DNA of 64,000 nt from Macrostomum hystrix (GCA_950097015.1 CATNEN010000037.1:4059501-4123500); one strand, 5' to 3'. Counted from the first letter of the stretch, positions 11,641 through 25,800 are shown. The notes: generated from the sequence alone by a model not told the origin. Made by a program: numbers and translations.

Positions 11641-12254
11641 CCGAATCTCTCAATTATATCAAGTGGACACCTTACATCTGACAAATCAAGATAAACGCCC
11701 TGAATCTGTCAGTCCATGTGGACACACGAAACCTTGGTGTTGGATGGATCCTTATGAACTTCAGGAAGAATTTAATTATGCTCGTCATTTGCGACATTTT
11801 AGATTTATTTTAGATCAGCTTTTCCGCGTGCGTGAACCTCTCGAACCGTTTTTTTCTTGTTGATTCCTCATCAACGAGCGTAGGCGGTAGATTAGCTCGT
11901 TAGCTCGTGATGATGCTGTACTTATCTCAAGGTACTTATCTCATCTGGTTAGTTTTTTTGCCGTTTTGGTTTTTTCAATGCTCGATTTTTCGTTGTTGTT
12001 TAGTGTGACTTTTTTATTTTTGCACTAAAATACCTGGTTAAGTTTTCGTTTTGATTTTTTTCAATTTTACTAAGTTGTTGTTGATTAAACTACTCGTAGA
12101 TTTATTAGTAGTACAGTAAGGATATGAACATTGAAAAAAAAGCATAGAAACAAAGTAAAAAGAGAAAATCGGGTTGATGAAGACATTTAATGGACGTCTT
12201 ATATATTGTTTATCTCTATCTCGGTTTCAGCGCCAATTCAATGGGCAGTCAGCG
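11641..12254. other. Intergenic, nothing recognised
   Basis: Begins with decayed 28-bp units to about 11730, then T-rich unique sequence. No gene is supported. Confidence 0.5.
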
Positions 12255-12470
<216 letters not shown>

Positions 12471-12958
12471 GATTAATGCAGAGCTGATTTGTAATCCAGC
12501 TCAGACTGTAGGCCATGAAATGAAGGGACGCGGCTGCTGTTGCTGATGACAAACAAGATGACAGGCGGGTCATGGCGCTGCGTGGCTGATGTATTATGCT
12601 GCGTGGTCGGATGGCCAACGGGCGCACGGACAGCCAAAACAAAAAAATAAAAAACAGCAACAGTTTGACATTCCTTTATACCAGAGCAGAACACGGAAAA
12701 CATGAAGACATAGGAGTCAGATAAGACTCGGAGAAGGGACCCAAGTAGAAGGAATTTGTAATGAGAAATGAAGGAAAAATTAGATAGATGAATGCGGGGC
12801 TGGGGCAAGGAGGCACTGCAAGGAAAGAATCGGGCCAAAAGTAAAGAAAGGAAGACTCGACAAGTAGCGGCACAGACATGTTGAAAGTCACGGGGGACAA
12901 AACACTGGAACATGAAGCAGGAAAAAACAAAACACTAACAGAAAGCTGCAGAACATCT
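12471..12958. other. Unique spacer, nothing recognised
   Basis: Overlapping minus-strand frames (12473-12930) have signal-peptide-like hydrophobic stretches but no known domain. They give no consistent exon model. Confidence 0.4.
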
Positions 12959-15900
12959 TAAAGTAGATCTAGAAACTGATCTAGAAACAGAAGCAGATCT
13001 TGAAACTAATCTAGAAACAGAAGCAGATCTTAAAACTGATCTAGAAACGGAAGCAGATCTTGAAACTGATCTAGAAACAGAAGCAGATCTAGAAACTGAT
13101 CTAGAAACAGAAGCAGATCTAGAAACTGATCTAGAAACAGAAGCAGATCTAGAAACTGATCTAGAAACAGAAGCAGATCTTGAAACTAATCTAGAAACAG
13201 AAGCAGATCTTGAAACTGATCTAGAAACGGAAGCAGATCTTGAAACTGATCTAGAAACAGAAGCAGATCTTGAAACTGATCTAGAAACAGAAGCAGATCT
13301 TGAAACAAATCTAGAAACAGAAGCAGATCTTGAAACTGATCTAGAAACAGAAGCAGATCTAGAAACTGATCTAGAAACAGAAGCAGATCTAGAAACTGAT
13401 CTAGAAACAGAAGCAGATCTAGAAACTGATCTAGAAACAGAAGCAGATCTAGAAACTGATCTAGAAACGGAAGCAGATCTAGAAACTGATCTAGAAACAG
13501 AAGCAGATCTAGAAACTGATCTAGAAACGGAAGCAGATCTTGAAACTGATCTAGAAACAGAAGCAGATCTAGAAACTGATCTAGAAACAGAAGCAGATCT
13601 AGAAACTGATCTAGAAACAGAAGCAGATCTAGAAACTGATCTAGAAACGGAAGCAGATCTAGAAACTGATCTAGAAACAGAAGCAGATCTAGAAACTGAT
13701 CTAGAAACGGAAGCAGATCTTGAAACTGATCTAGAAACAGAAGCAGATCTAGAAACTGATCTAGAAACAGAAGCAGATCTAGAAACTGATCTAGAAACAG
13801 AAGCAGATCTAGAAACTGATCTAGAAACGGAAGCAGATCTTGAAACTGATCTAGAAACAGAAGCAGATCTAGAAACTGATCTAGAAACAGAAGCAGATCT
13901 AGAAACTGATCTAGAAACGGAAGCAGATCTTGAAACTGATCTAGAAACAGAAGCAGATCTTGAAACTGATCTAGAAACAGAAGCAGATCTAGAAACTGAT
14001 CTAGAAACAGAAGCAGATCTAGAAACTGATCTAGAAACAGAAGCAGATCTAGAAACTGATCTAGAAACAGAAGCAGATCTAGAAACTGATCTAGAAACGG
14101 AAGCAGATCTAGAAACTGATCTAGAAACAGAAGCAGATCTAGAAACTGATCTAGAAACGGAAGCAGATCTTGAAACTGATCTAGAAACAGAAGCAGATCT
14201 AGAAACTGATCTAGAAACAGAAGCAGATCTAGAAACTGATCTAGAAACAGAAGCAGATCTAGAAACTGATCTAGAAACGGAAGCAGATCTTGAAACTGAT
14301 CTAGAAACAGAAGCAGATCTTGAAACTGATCTAGAAACAGAAGCAGATCTAGAAACTGATCTAGAAACGGAAGCAGATCTAGAAACTGATCTAGAAACAG
14401 AAGCAGATCTAGAAACTGATCTAGAAACAGAAGCAGATCTAGAAACTGATCTAGAAACAGAAGCAGATCTTGAAACTGATCTAGAAACAGAAGCAGATCT
14501 AGAAACTGATCTAGAAACGGAAGCAGATCTTGAAACTGATCTAGAAACAGAAGCAGATCTTGAAACTGATCTAGAAACAGAAGCAGATCTAGAAACTGAT
14601 CTAGAAACGGAAGCAGATCTAGAAACTAATCTAGAAACAGAAGCAGATCTAGAAACTGATCTAGAAACAGAAGCAGATCTAGAAACTGATCTAGAAACAG
14701 AAGCAGATCTAGAAACTGATCTAGAAACAGAAGCAGATCTAGAAACTGATCTAGAAACAGAAGCAGATCTAGAAACTGATCTAGAAACAGAAGCAGATCT
14801 TGAAACTAATCTAGAAACAGAAGCAGATCTTGAAACTGATCTAGAAACGGAAGCAGATCTTGAAACTGATCTAGAAACAGAAGCAGATCTAGAAACTGAT
14901 CTAGAAACAGAAGCAGATCTTGAAACAAATCTAGAAACAGAAGCAGATCTAGAAACTGATCTAGAAACAGAAGCAGATCTAGAAACTGATCTAGAAACAG
15001 AAGCAGATCTAGAAACTGATCTAGAAACAGAAGCAGATCTAGAAACTGATCTAGAAACAGAAGCAGATCTAGAAACTGATCTAGAAACGGAAGCAGATCT
15101 AGAAACTGATCTAGAAACAGAAGCAGATCTAGAAACTGATCTAGAAACGGAAGCAGATCTTGAAACTGATCTAGAAACAGAAGCAGATCTAGAAACTGAT
15201 CTAGAAACAGAAGCAGATCTAGAAACTGATCTAGAAACAGAAGCAGATCTAGAAACTGATCTAGAAACGGAAGCAGATCTAGAAACTGATCTAGAAACAG
15301 AAGCAGATCTAGAAACTGATCTAGAAACGGAAGCAGATCTTGAAACTGATCTAGAAACAGAAGCAGATCTAGAAACTGATCTAGAAACAGAAGCAGATCT
15401 AGAAACTGATCTAGAAACAGAAGCAGATCTAGAAACTGATCTAGAAACGGAAGCAGATCTTGAAACTGATCTAGAAACAGAAGCAGATCTAGAAACTGAT
15501 CTAGAAACAGAAGCAGATCTAGAAACTGATCTAGAAACGGAAGCAGATCTTGAAACTGATCTAGAAACAGAAGCAGATCTTGAAACTGATCTAGAAACAG
15601 AAGCAGATCTAGAAACTGATCTAGAAACAGAAGCAGATCTAGAAACTGATCTAGAAACAGAAGCAGATCTAGAAACTGATCTAGAAACAGAAGCAGATCT
15701 AGAAACTGATCTAGAAACGGAAGCAGATCTAGAAACTGATCTAGAAACAGAAGCAGATCTAGAAACTGATCTAGAAACGGAAGCAGATCTTGAAACTGAT
15801 CTAGAAACAGAAGCAGATCTAGAAACTGATCTAGAAACAGAAGCAGATCTAGAAACTGATCTAGAAACAGAAGCAGATCTAGAAACTGATCTAGAAACAG

Positions 15901-17290
15901 AAGCAGATCTAGAAACTGATCTAGAAACAGAAGCAGATCTAGAAACTGATCTAGAAACGGAAGCAGATCTAGAAACTGATCTAGAAACAGAAGCAGATCT
16001 AGAAACTGATCTAGAAACGGAAGCAGATCTTGAAACTGATCTAGAAACAGAAGCAGATCTAGAAACTGATCTAGAAACAGAAGCAGATCTAGAAACTGAT
16101 CTAGAAACAGAAGCAGATCTAGAAACTGATCTAGAAACAGAAGCAGATCTTGAAACTGATCTAGAAACAGAAGCAGATCTAGAAACTGATCTAGAAACGG
16201 AAGCAGATCTAGAAACTGATCTAGAAACAGAAGCAGATCTAGAAACTGATCTAGAAACAGAAGCAGATCTAGAAACTGATCTAGAAACGGAAGCAGATCT
16301 TGAAACTGATCTAGAAACAGAAGCAGATCTTGAAACTGATCTAGAAACAGAAGCAGATCTTGAAACTGATCTAGAAACGGAAGCAGATCTAGAAACTGAT
16401 CTAGAAACAGAAGCAGATCTAGAAACTGATCTAGAAATAGAAGCAGATCTAGAAACTGATCTAGAAACGGAAGCAGATCTTGAAACTGATCTAGAAACAG
16501 AAGCAGATCTAGAAACTGATCTAGAAACAGAAGCAGATCTAGAAACTGATCTAGAAACAGAAGCAGATCTAGAAACTGATCTAGAAATAGAAGCAGATCT
16601 AGAAACTGATCTAGAAACAGAAGCAGATCTTGAAACTGATCTAGAAACAGAAGCAGATCTAGAAACTGATCTAGAAACAGAAGCAGATCTAGAAACTGAT
16701 CTAGAAACAGAAGCAGATCTAGAAACTGATCTAGAAACGGAAGCAGATCTTGAAACTGATCTAGAAACAGAAGCAGATCTTGAAACTGATCTAGAAACAG
16801 AAGCAGATCTAGAAACTGATCTAGAAACAGAAGCAGATCTAGAAACTGATCTAGAAACAGAAGCAGATCTAGAAACTGATCTAGAAACAGAAGCAGATCT
16901 AGAAACTGATCTAGAAACGGAAGCAGATCTAGAAACTGATCTAGAAACAGAAGCAGATCTTGAAACTGATCTAGAAACGGAAGCAGATCTTGAAACTGAT
17001 CTAGAAACAGAAGCAGATCTAGAAACTGATCTAGAAACAGAAGCAGATCTAGAAACTGATCTAGAAACAGAAGCAGATCTAGAAACTGATCTAGAAACGG
17101 AAGCAGATCTTGAAACTGATCTAGAAACAGAAGCAGATCTTGAAACTGATCTAGAAACAGAAGCAGATCTTGAAACTGATCTAGAAACGGAAGCAGATCT
17201 AGAAACTGATCTAGAAACAGAAGCAGATCTAGAAACTGATCTAGAAATAGAAGCAGATCTAGAAACTGATCTAGAAACAGGAATAGCTCT
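12959..17290. repeat. 4.3-kb minisatellite, 30-bp unit
   Basis: About 144 copies of a 30-bp unit made of AAGCAGATCT followed by (A/T)GAAACTGATCTAGAAAC(A/G)G. Every 60-base line from 13021 to 17280 starts in the same phase, so there is not one indel. Variation is limited to a few sites (A/T, A/G, rare CTAAT, ACAAAT and AATAG forms). A stretch of about 1.1 kb (13141-14220) reappears with the same variant pattern at 14761-15840, offset 1620 bp (54 units). The minus strand is open for 1482 codons in one frame (SR-rich SVSRSASVSR units) and 834 in another. I treat these as artefacts of the 30-bp period. Confidence 0.97.
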
Positions 17291-18069
17291 AGAAACAGAT
17301 TTAGTAACAATTGAAATCAGAATATCTAAAAGCAGATCATGAGGTAGATATAGAAACAGATCCAGAAGCAGATCTAGAAGCAATAAAGTTGCAGGGTGTC
17401 CTAATAGTGAAACTGGTTTTGTACATGGGGTCTAACTATTCGCATGCCAACTGTGAAGCACAATTGTTCACCCTGGCCTGGCATAGGGCACTGATTGGCT
17501 GTTCGTGTATTATGCTTTGTCTTCCATCGCTGAAACATTAATGCATATTTTCACAATATTATATCAAAGCGAAACTTCAGCAGTTTGCTTAGGCAAATTA
17601 CAAATTACAAATTACAAGTTAAAGCGATTTAAGCAGGATTCGAACCTTGAGTTTGGTGTGCTCAAGCGACAGCGTGTTAGGTCACTCAGCCGTCCCGAAT
17701 AGACGTAGATAGTCTCGCAGGACTATTATAAGCTGTGCATTCTCCCTAATCTCGTATTCTCCCCATTTCCTTTTTGCTATTCCCATTCGCTGCATTTCAA
17801 ACCAAGCGTGATTCTCTCTCTTGTTAACCTCATTTTCTTTCTTCTATTCGACTTTCGGCCCGTCCCCAAGCTTCCTCTTGCCTCCCCCAAGCCACCCAGC
17901 CAATCCGTTCGAACCCGAATCGGTCTCGCCCGGCTAAAATAAGGCGCAGGAGAAATTGTCCGACTAGTGACAAAAGGCCAGTCAAAGCCGCTTTCCCAAC
18001 CGAAAAGGAATAGGAAATATCCTCCGTTCCGAATCCCCAGCTAGACCAGCCCTCCGGGATCTCGCGGGA
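17291..18069. other. Region upstream of the GPCR
   Basis: Starts with decayed 30-bp units to about 17385, then unique sequence. It holds a tRNA-like fragment (17630-17698) and, at about 17890-17905, CCAGCCAATCCG in the orientation of the GPCR some 170 bp before its ATG, a possible CCAAT box. A pyrimidine-rich stretch (17740-17890) precedes it. No other gene was seen. Confidence 0.4.
17630..17698 (-). mobile_element. tRNA-derived SINE-like fragment
   Basis: The minus strand holds a perfect B box GGTTCGAATCC (plus 17636-17646) and an A-box-like GGCTGAGTGACC (plus 17681-17692) at tRNA-like spacing. I could not fold a good cloverleaf, so a tRNA-derived repeat is more likely than a working tRNA. 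A degraded tRNA gene is the alternative. Confidence 0.5.
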
Positions 18070-19763
18070 ATGTCTGAACCGCCTGGCGCAGTCGAATGCG
18101 CCCTCGCGGTGCCCCTGATGGTGGCGGTGATCCTGCTGACGGTGATCGGCAACGCCCTGGTGATTCTGGCGGTGTTCACTTCAAGAGCTCTGCGCCAGGC
18201 TCAGAACTTTCTCATCGTCAGCCTGGCCTGCGCTGACATGGCTGTCGGCCTGCTAGTCCAGCCGTTGCAGGTCAAGACCTTCCTGACCGACGATGCGTGG
18301 CTACTGCCCCGGCTGGTGTGCACCGTATTCACAATGTCCGACATATTCTTCTGCACTGCCAGCATACTCAACCTGGCCGCCATCGCTGTGGACCGCTATT
18401 GCGCAATCAAATACCCGATACCCTACGCCAACAAAAGAACAACTGGCACCGTCTTGATGATGATTGGCGCCGCCTTCGGGCTTAGCGGAGCCATCAGCTT
18501 CGGGCCGCTGATCAGCTGGACTGGCGTCGGAGGCTCCGCCTTGGCGAACAACAGCAGCGGGCAGGTGTGCGAGCTGCCTAGTGCCAGCGGTTACATTGTG
18601 TTCAGCGCTTTGGGCAGCTTCTACCTGCCCGCAGCTGTCATTGCCGGCCTGTACATCAGCATCTACCTGGCGCTGAGGCGGCGACTGCGGCGGCGAGCGG
18701 CCGCCTCGGCGGTGAGCAAGTTTTCCCAGGTCACCGCCATGGCAACGCCTCCGCAACGGCAGCGGGTGAGTTTAGGTTGGAGTGAGTTTAGGTTGGGGTG
18801 AGTTTAGGTTGGAGTGTGAGTTTAGGCTGGAGTGAGTTTAGGCTGGGGTGAGTTTAGGCTGGGGTGAGTTTAGGTTGGAGTGAGTTTAGGTTGGGGTGAG
18901 TTTAGGTTGGAGTGTGAGTTTAGGCTGGGGTGAGTTTAGGCTGGGGTGAGTTTAGGTTGGAGTGAGTTTAGGTTGGGGTGAGTTTAGGCTGGGGTGAGTT
19001 TAGGTTGGGGTGAGTTTAGGTTGGGGTGAGTTTAGGCTGGGGTGAGTTTAGGTTGGAGTGAGTTTAGGTTGGGGTGAGTTTAGGCTGGGGTGAGGTTAGG
19101 CTGGGGTGAGTTTAGGCTGGGGTGAGTTTAGGTTGGAGTGAGTTTAGGTTGGGGTGAGTTTAGGTTGGAGTGTGAGTTTAGGCTGGGGTGAGTTTAGGCT
19201 GGGGTGAGTTTAGGCTGGGGTGAGTTTAGGCTGGGGTGAGTTTAGGTTGGAGTGAGTTTAGGCTGGGGTGAGTTTAGGCTGGGGTGAGTTTAGGTTGGAG
19301 TGAGTTTAGGCTGGGGTGAGTTTAGGTTGGGGTGAATATAGGTGTGAGTGAATTTAGGCTGGGGTTAGTGTGGGTTCTGCCGAGTTATGCCTAGTATTTC
19401 CATTTTCAGTTCAGGCCAGTAGTGAGTTTCGGTCGCTAGGGAGTGCACTGAGACGCAAGGCAGTGATTATTTCAATATTTGTTCAGATCCAAATGAGAGC
19501 CTGCAGCGGGGGATATGTAATCCATGTAGCCTCAGTAGGAAAGATACAGAAATGTTGATATATAACTTTTCTTCATTTACTTCCTCGCATCCGGCAAAAG
19601 AAGTATAGTTTTTATTTCCCCGGCTCCCTTGGGGAAGCTCTCATCGACTGACAAACTGGGGATCTGAAGGCTGAGTCCTGGGATCAGTGAGATCAAATCA
19701 TTGCCAGACTTGCAGGAGCACTATCTGTCTATCCATCTATCTGTCTATCTATCTATCTATCTG

Positions 19764-19803
<40 letters not shown>

Positions 19804-22800
19804 GGGATCAGAATTAAATATTTATAGTCTGCCTCTTGACCATTTTAGGCCGATGTGTTTTGCCATTATGCTCTGTTCCTAATTCGATCCCTTGGACTCT
19901 TGAAAGCTCATTTCGGACTTGATCCAAATTTGTTATTCTTTTTGATGCCCATCAGACAGCCCTACAATACATACGAGATGTACTTGTTGTATGGAACCAA
20001 TGCACTGGCTAATATGTTTCTAATTATAGACTGGGGCATATGAACATTAAGTGATCCTCTCTGATCTCCATTTTATTCCTCGGGAGATTTCTGATTTCTG
20101 ATTTATAAAGACGCAGCCGCAGCAGCAGCAGCAGCTGTCGAGTTTTCAAGTGCCACCACCAAGCCGGCAAAAACTTGTCAGGATTGGGTCTGGGATGTTA
20201 GCCAGATCCGGGTTCTATAATTCTAGAATGGGATTTTTTAGGACCGGAGTCTAGGGCATAAATTCTGGGCATTCATCAAACTCCACGGTTTGAGAGAGAT
20301 CGAAAGAGGGTGAAAAAAGCTGTGGAAATGTAGTAGAACGATAAAAATACGTCAAAGATGACAAAGATAAGATAATTGATGATGTCAGCGGAAAATTATT
20401 GTGAGTTGTCATGCAACGCATGTCAATTGTGCAGAGAACAGAAATGGCATTGACCGTAACCTATTGAGCGCATGAGTCTCATGTTAAACAAACAATTATT
20501 AAACGATTGTTAAACAATATTAATGGCAAAAAATATGGCGAATGTGCAAACAGGCGAATACCTACCTATGAAATTATGGAAATTATGAAAATAAAAGCGT
20601 ACATTGTCAATGCCTAATTGATTAATATAATTCAGGACTACTCTACAAAGAATTCGGAAAATGACACCTGAATTTTTCTCTCCCAGCCAATTATCGATCC
20701 GAGACCTTCATTTCTCTCCCCCAGCCAATCATTGATCCGAGACCTTCATTTCTCTCCCCCAGCCAATTATCGATCCGAGACCACATACCCACCCCACGAA
20801 TTTCATTTCTCTCCCCCAGCCAATTGTCGATCCGAGACCTTCATTTCTCTCCATTAGCCAATTATCGATCGGAGACCTTCATTTCTATCCCCCAGCCAAT
20901 TATCGATCCAAGACCACCTACCCACCCCCACACTTTTCATATCTCTCCCTCATTAAATGAACGATTCTGCGCCTAAAATGCAGTATTTTCACTCTACTCT
21001 GTTCGCACAGCGCAATTGAATACTTCTTCTCAAATCTAAAGGTTTATGGAGCAGAATGTAAGTGATATGAGCTATTAGAAATATGTTGTTGTACGAGAAT
21101 GTCTTATCAGCTTTCTAGACATCCCACGATTATACTACCTTAGTACTTGTGTTCCAGATATTTTCACGGTTAACAACGAAAATTCCAGCACAGGGTTTGA
21201 GCAGTGTTAGAAAACTGAGAGCGACTGGGTCCTTTCGAAGCCACAATCGTTGAGCGTGATCAAATTTCTCGAAATCTCTCTTTTAGGCCCATAGGTGAAT
21301 AGCTTAGTGACTAGCTGAAGATGAGATTTTCTTGCTCAAGCAGGTTCCAGACTCTTATGCATCAGCCTCCAACTGCAAAATTCTGTGCGGCCAAATTTCG
21401 TTGCTAACATTAAGTGTAATTCGATAACCTCCCTTTTTGCCTGGCAGGGCCGGCCGACTCACTTTGAGAGGCCGCCTGAGTTTCAGTGTTATTAAACGAA
21501 TTAGGCGCAAGAATTTGTTCAGAACTTAAGAGATTAGCGCGGTAGAGTGCGCGCTTTTACTCTGAACTTTTTGGCCCAGCGAAATCACTGCCCGATTTCG
21601 GGAAGTGCGCGTCGACTGCTTTTATAATCAACTTGACTGGTCGCTTCGAGTTAGTCAGATCGGCATTCTCGCTTCTCAATAAAGATTCAGTCAAATGTCA
21701 CCGAGCCCCGCACTGCTCACAATATGCGAATTATATGAATTGAGCACAGCTCACGTATAGTGATTTGTCATGCCAAAAATTAGGGGGAAGTTAATTGAAA
21801 ATGTTTAGTATTAATATTCTTTCATTACTTCAGAATGATAAATTGCAATGCAGACTTTTCTGATGCTTTTGCAGTTAAAGGGAGCCATTTTGAATCCGCG
21901 ATCTCTAACTAATTTATATAGTTCTTGAAGTTACGAAGAGTAATCAGAACTGCCAGTTTTTAAACTGTCCACAGCGCGCTTGTTAATAAAAAGCATCCTC
22001 CATATCAGGGATATCAGAAACCCAAGACCTCTCCATAAACCCTAGTACCTCTCCATAAACAATAGTGCCTCTCCATAAACCCTAGTAGCTCTCCATAAAC
22101 CCTAGTAGCTCTCCATAAACCCTAGTAGCTCTCCATAAACCCTAGTAGCTCTCCATAAACCCTAGTAGCTCTCCATAAACCCTAGTAGCTCTCCATAAAC
22201 CCTAGTAGCTCTCCATAAACCCTAGTAGCTCTCCATAAACCCTAGTAGCTCTCCATAAACCCTAGTAGCTCTCCATAATCTTAATACCTCTCTATAAACC
22301 CTTGTACCTCTCCATAACCAATTAATACCTCTCCATAAACCCTAGTACCTCTCTATAAACCCTATTACCTCTCCATAAACTCTAGTAGCTCTCCATAGAC
22401 CCTAATACCTCTCCATAAACCCTAGTACCTCTCTATAAACCCTATTACCTCTCCATAGACCCTAATACCTCTCCATAAACCCTAATACCTCTCCATAAAC
22501 CCTAGTACCTCTCCATAAACCCTATTACCTCTCCATAAACTCTAGTAGCTCTCCATAGACCCTAATACCTCTCCATAAACCCTAGTACCTCTCCATAAAC
22601 CCTAATACCTCTCCATAAACCCTAATACCTCTCCATAAACCCTAATACCTCTCCATAAACCCTAATACCTCTCCATAAACCCTAATACCTCTCCATAAAC
22701 CCTAGTACCTCTCCATAAACCCTATTACCTCTCCATAAACTCTAGTAGCTCTCCATAGACCCTAATACCTCTCCATAAACCCTAGTACCTCTCCATAAAC

Positions 22801-25800
22801 CCTATTACCTCTCCATAAACCCTAGTACCTCTAGTCCATATATAAGTTAAAGAGTTGAAAGTTACTTGGCTAACCAAAAATGTCAAATGATTCTTCAAGC
22901 AATTATTATGAAGAATGAGGTGTCAATCCGGTGGATTATTCAGACCTCAACCTTTGCTGGAAGTCACAGAGCTGGTGCTCAACGCACGGCTCACCCTGAA
23001 CCTTATCATTCTAAATAATAATTTCGATTTAATGCCGAACGAACTAATCCGTATATTTTTTTCCTACTGAATTGAGCAATTGAACTTTGCAAGCTTGTTT
23101 GTTGTTAGGTTGCAAATTCTTGACAAAATAAGATTAACAAATCGCTTCCTAGCCAGCGGACTAGCATGAGCCAGCTAGCGGATTAGCGGGAATAGCGGGA
23201 TTAGCCGTTCATGATCGGCGCGGATCAGCCGGCAAATCCTCGACGCCGCCAGACACGGGCTCGGCATCCGTTGACAGGTTTTTGACAGATCGCTGGCCGG
23301 GCTCAGGAAGGGAGGGGGTGGCTGTCCGCCGGGCAACAAGCCGTATCTTTGCTTTCTTTTCAATCTGGCCGGTTAGTGAAGCGCTTCGATCAGGGCTTCG
23401 TGCCCGGTCGGCTCGTTAACCAGATGGATTGGCCGCTGGTTCGAAGTTAATTGGTGCGGCTAGCGAGTAAAAGGGGGAGTGTGTTTTTATCCCCTGAATT
23501 ACGAGTTGAGCTCACCTCATATATCCTAGCTATACTCAGGCGAACTCAGTGCATACAGCTCGTACATGTGCTATAGTCTCGCTAGAGCTTACTTTACTTT
23601 TGTCATGTTCAAGTCCTGAGCTCAGTAGACCGCGTCTGATGAGCTGCGTGCTCGAGCCGCCAAAGGGATGGGTTAGAGACAGGATGGGTTGTGGCACAGG
23701 CCCGTCTCCGGGTCAGCTATTGATCCAGCTCCCTAGACAACCAAGGAGCTTAAAAAAAGGCTGGCTAGGCCAGGTAAAAACTGCTTTAAATACTCGTAGC
23801 AAGAAACCGATACTGGTGCTGTAAATGTGGAAAGACAACGCTATTTTTAAAGACCAGACTACTTCACGCTAGCTCCCAAACCGAATGACCGATTTTCGTG
23901 AAAGTCCACCATAAGGATCACAGTTTTCCACCCTTTACGATGAACTAACTTTCAAAGCAGTCCGACGTCAGCATCATTGAGACTTTTTTGCGATTCTTGA
24001 CAAAGACACTCGCGACAAGGACAACTAACATTGCTCTGGATAAACCCCATGGCGAATCCCTATTGGCTAAAAAGTATTCTAATTAAGAATATAATCAATA
24101 CGGTATAATCAACAATAATAGCCGACATGGTTCCAGGATGAAATTTGGTGAGCAAAAACCGACAACCAAACGAAAATCGTTGAATATCTCGACGATGCCG
24201 ATGTTCTGTGATTCTGGAAGTTGTTTCATCGGATCGAGCAGAGAATTTTCGCCGGCGTTCTGGATTTTTATTGCGATAGGTTAAATATTTTAGGAGTTAT
24301 AGAAAAAAAACAAAAATCTGGGTATTCGAAATACCCCAGTGGTCCTTCTACTGCTGCAGTGCTTGAACTTGGCATTAGGACACGATGGTAGTACAACCCA
24401 GCTGTGTTTCTGAATCTTATATCGCTTGAAATCTGTGTTTTCGTCACAAGTTTTTCAAACTTTTAAACTTTTGAACTTGAATACGATTTCGCAATTATAA
24501 TATTCTACAAGTGTGTTTTGTGCACCACGAAGAACAAAACATACTTGCACATAAAGTCACAGCACAGAACATCACAGCACAGAACGTCACCGTACAGAAG
24601 GTCACAGTACGAACGACACAGTACGAACGTCACAGTACAGAACGTCACAGTAGAGAACGTCACAGTACAGAACGTCACAGTACAGAACGTCACAGTGCAG
24701 AACGTCACAGTACAGAACGTCACAGTACAGAACGTCACAGTACAGAACGTCACAGTACAGAACGTCACAGTGCAGAACGTCACAGTGCAGAACGTCACAG
24801 TACAGAACGTCACAGTACAGAACGTCACAGTACAGAACGTCACAGTACAGAACGTCACAGTACAGAACGTCACAGTACAGAACGTCACAGTACAGAACGT
24901 CACAGTACAGAACGTCACAGTACAGAAATCACCGTACAGAAGGTCATAGCTTATAACATCACAGCACAGAACGTCACAATGCAGAACGTCGCAGTACAGA
25001 ACGTCACAGTAGAGAACATCACAGATCAGAAACGGCACAGCTCAGAACGTCATAGAACAGAACGGCGCAGCTCAGAACGTAACAGTGCAGAAGATTCTAT
25101 TGCTTCTTCCAGGTCAAAGTTCGGGCAGTATATTACTTTACAGAATTACAGCACATACGTCTAAAAGTGAAACAGTAATATAATAAGAATCGATTAAGAA
25201 AAGTCTTAAAAGTTCCCATCACAATCCGATCATCCCACAGTCGATACCGAAAAGCAGTGAAGCTGACCCCGACGAAGAAGATGCCGAAGCGGATGACGAC
25301 GAAGAGGACAGCACTCGGCGGCAGCCGCCAACCAATGAGACAGCAATGTGCGACGACAATGATTCCTGCGTGGCTGAGCAGGAGACAACTGGCTCGCTGG
25401 CTGTAGTCAGCGGCTGCAGCAATGGCACCGCACCAGAGAGACAGCCTGGCCACCACCAGCAGCAGCTGCAGGTCCGTCTGCAGCTACCCCAGCCGCGTCG
25501 ACAGCCGCGCCTCGCCGCCAAGCTGCTGTCACCAGTCAGGCCAGCTCATCAGCTAGCCCAGCCACCAGCCTCGTCTGCTTGCACTTCAGTTCACGAGCAC
25601 TCGCGCAATAGGCAGAAGATCTCGCTGAGTAGGGAGCGGAGAGCGCTGCGCACTCTGGGAATAATCATGGGCATTTTCATTCTCTGCTGGCTGCCCTTCT
25701 TCCTGGTCTACCTGGCTGGAGCCTGGGGCTTCGCGCCCGAAAAGCGCCTCTTTCGCCTGTTCGTGTGGCTCGGCTACGTGAACTCGGCGCTGAATCCGGT

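Noticed and set aside
12935-17383. A 1482-codon minus-strand open frame of SR-rich repeats
   Set aside because: The 30-bp unit has no stop in this frame, so openness follows from the array. No splice context, domain or unique sequence supports a protein. Kept only as a point to exclude by transcript data.
21600-21720. Possible solo LTR (TATA-like box, initiator-like GTCAGATCGG, AATAAAG)
   Set aside because: No second copy or target-site duplication is visible in the window, and the words are too short to stand alone.
22022-22832. Telomere-like repeats (CCCTAA/CCCTAG words)
   Set aside because: The unit is 20 bp with only one such word per copy. It is not a telomeric hexamer array.
23175-23824. 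Short ORFs in the GC-richer part of the GPCR intron
   Set aside because: No domain, no conserved motif and no splice sites joining them to a gene.
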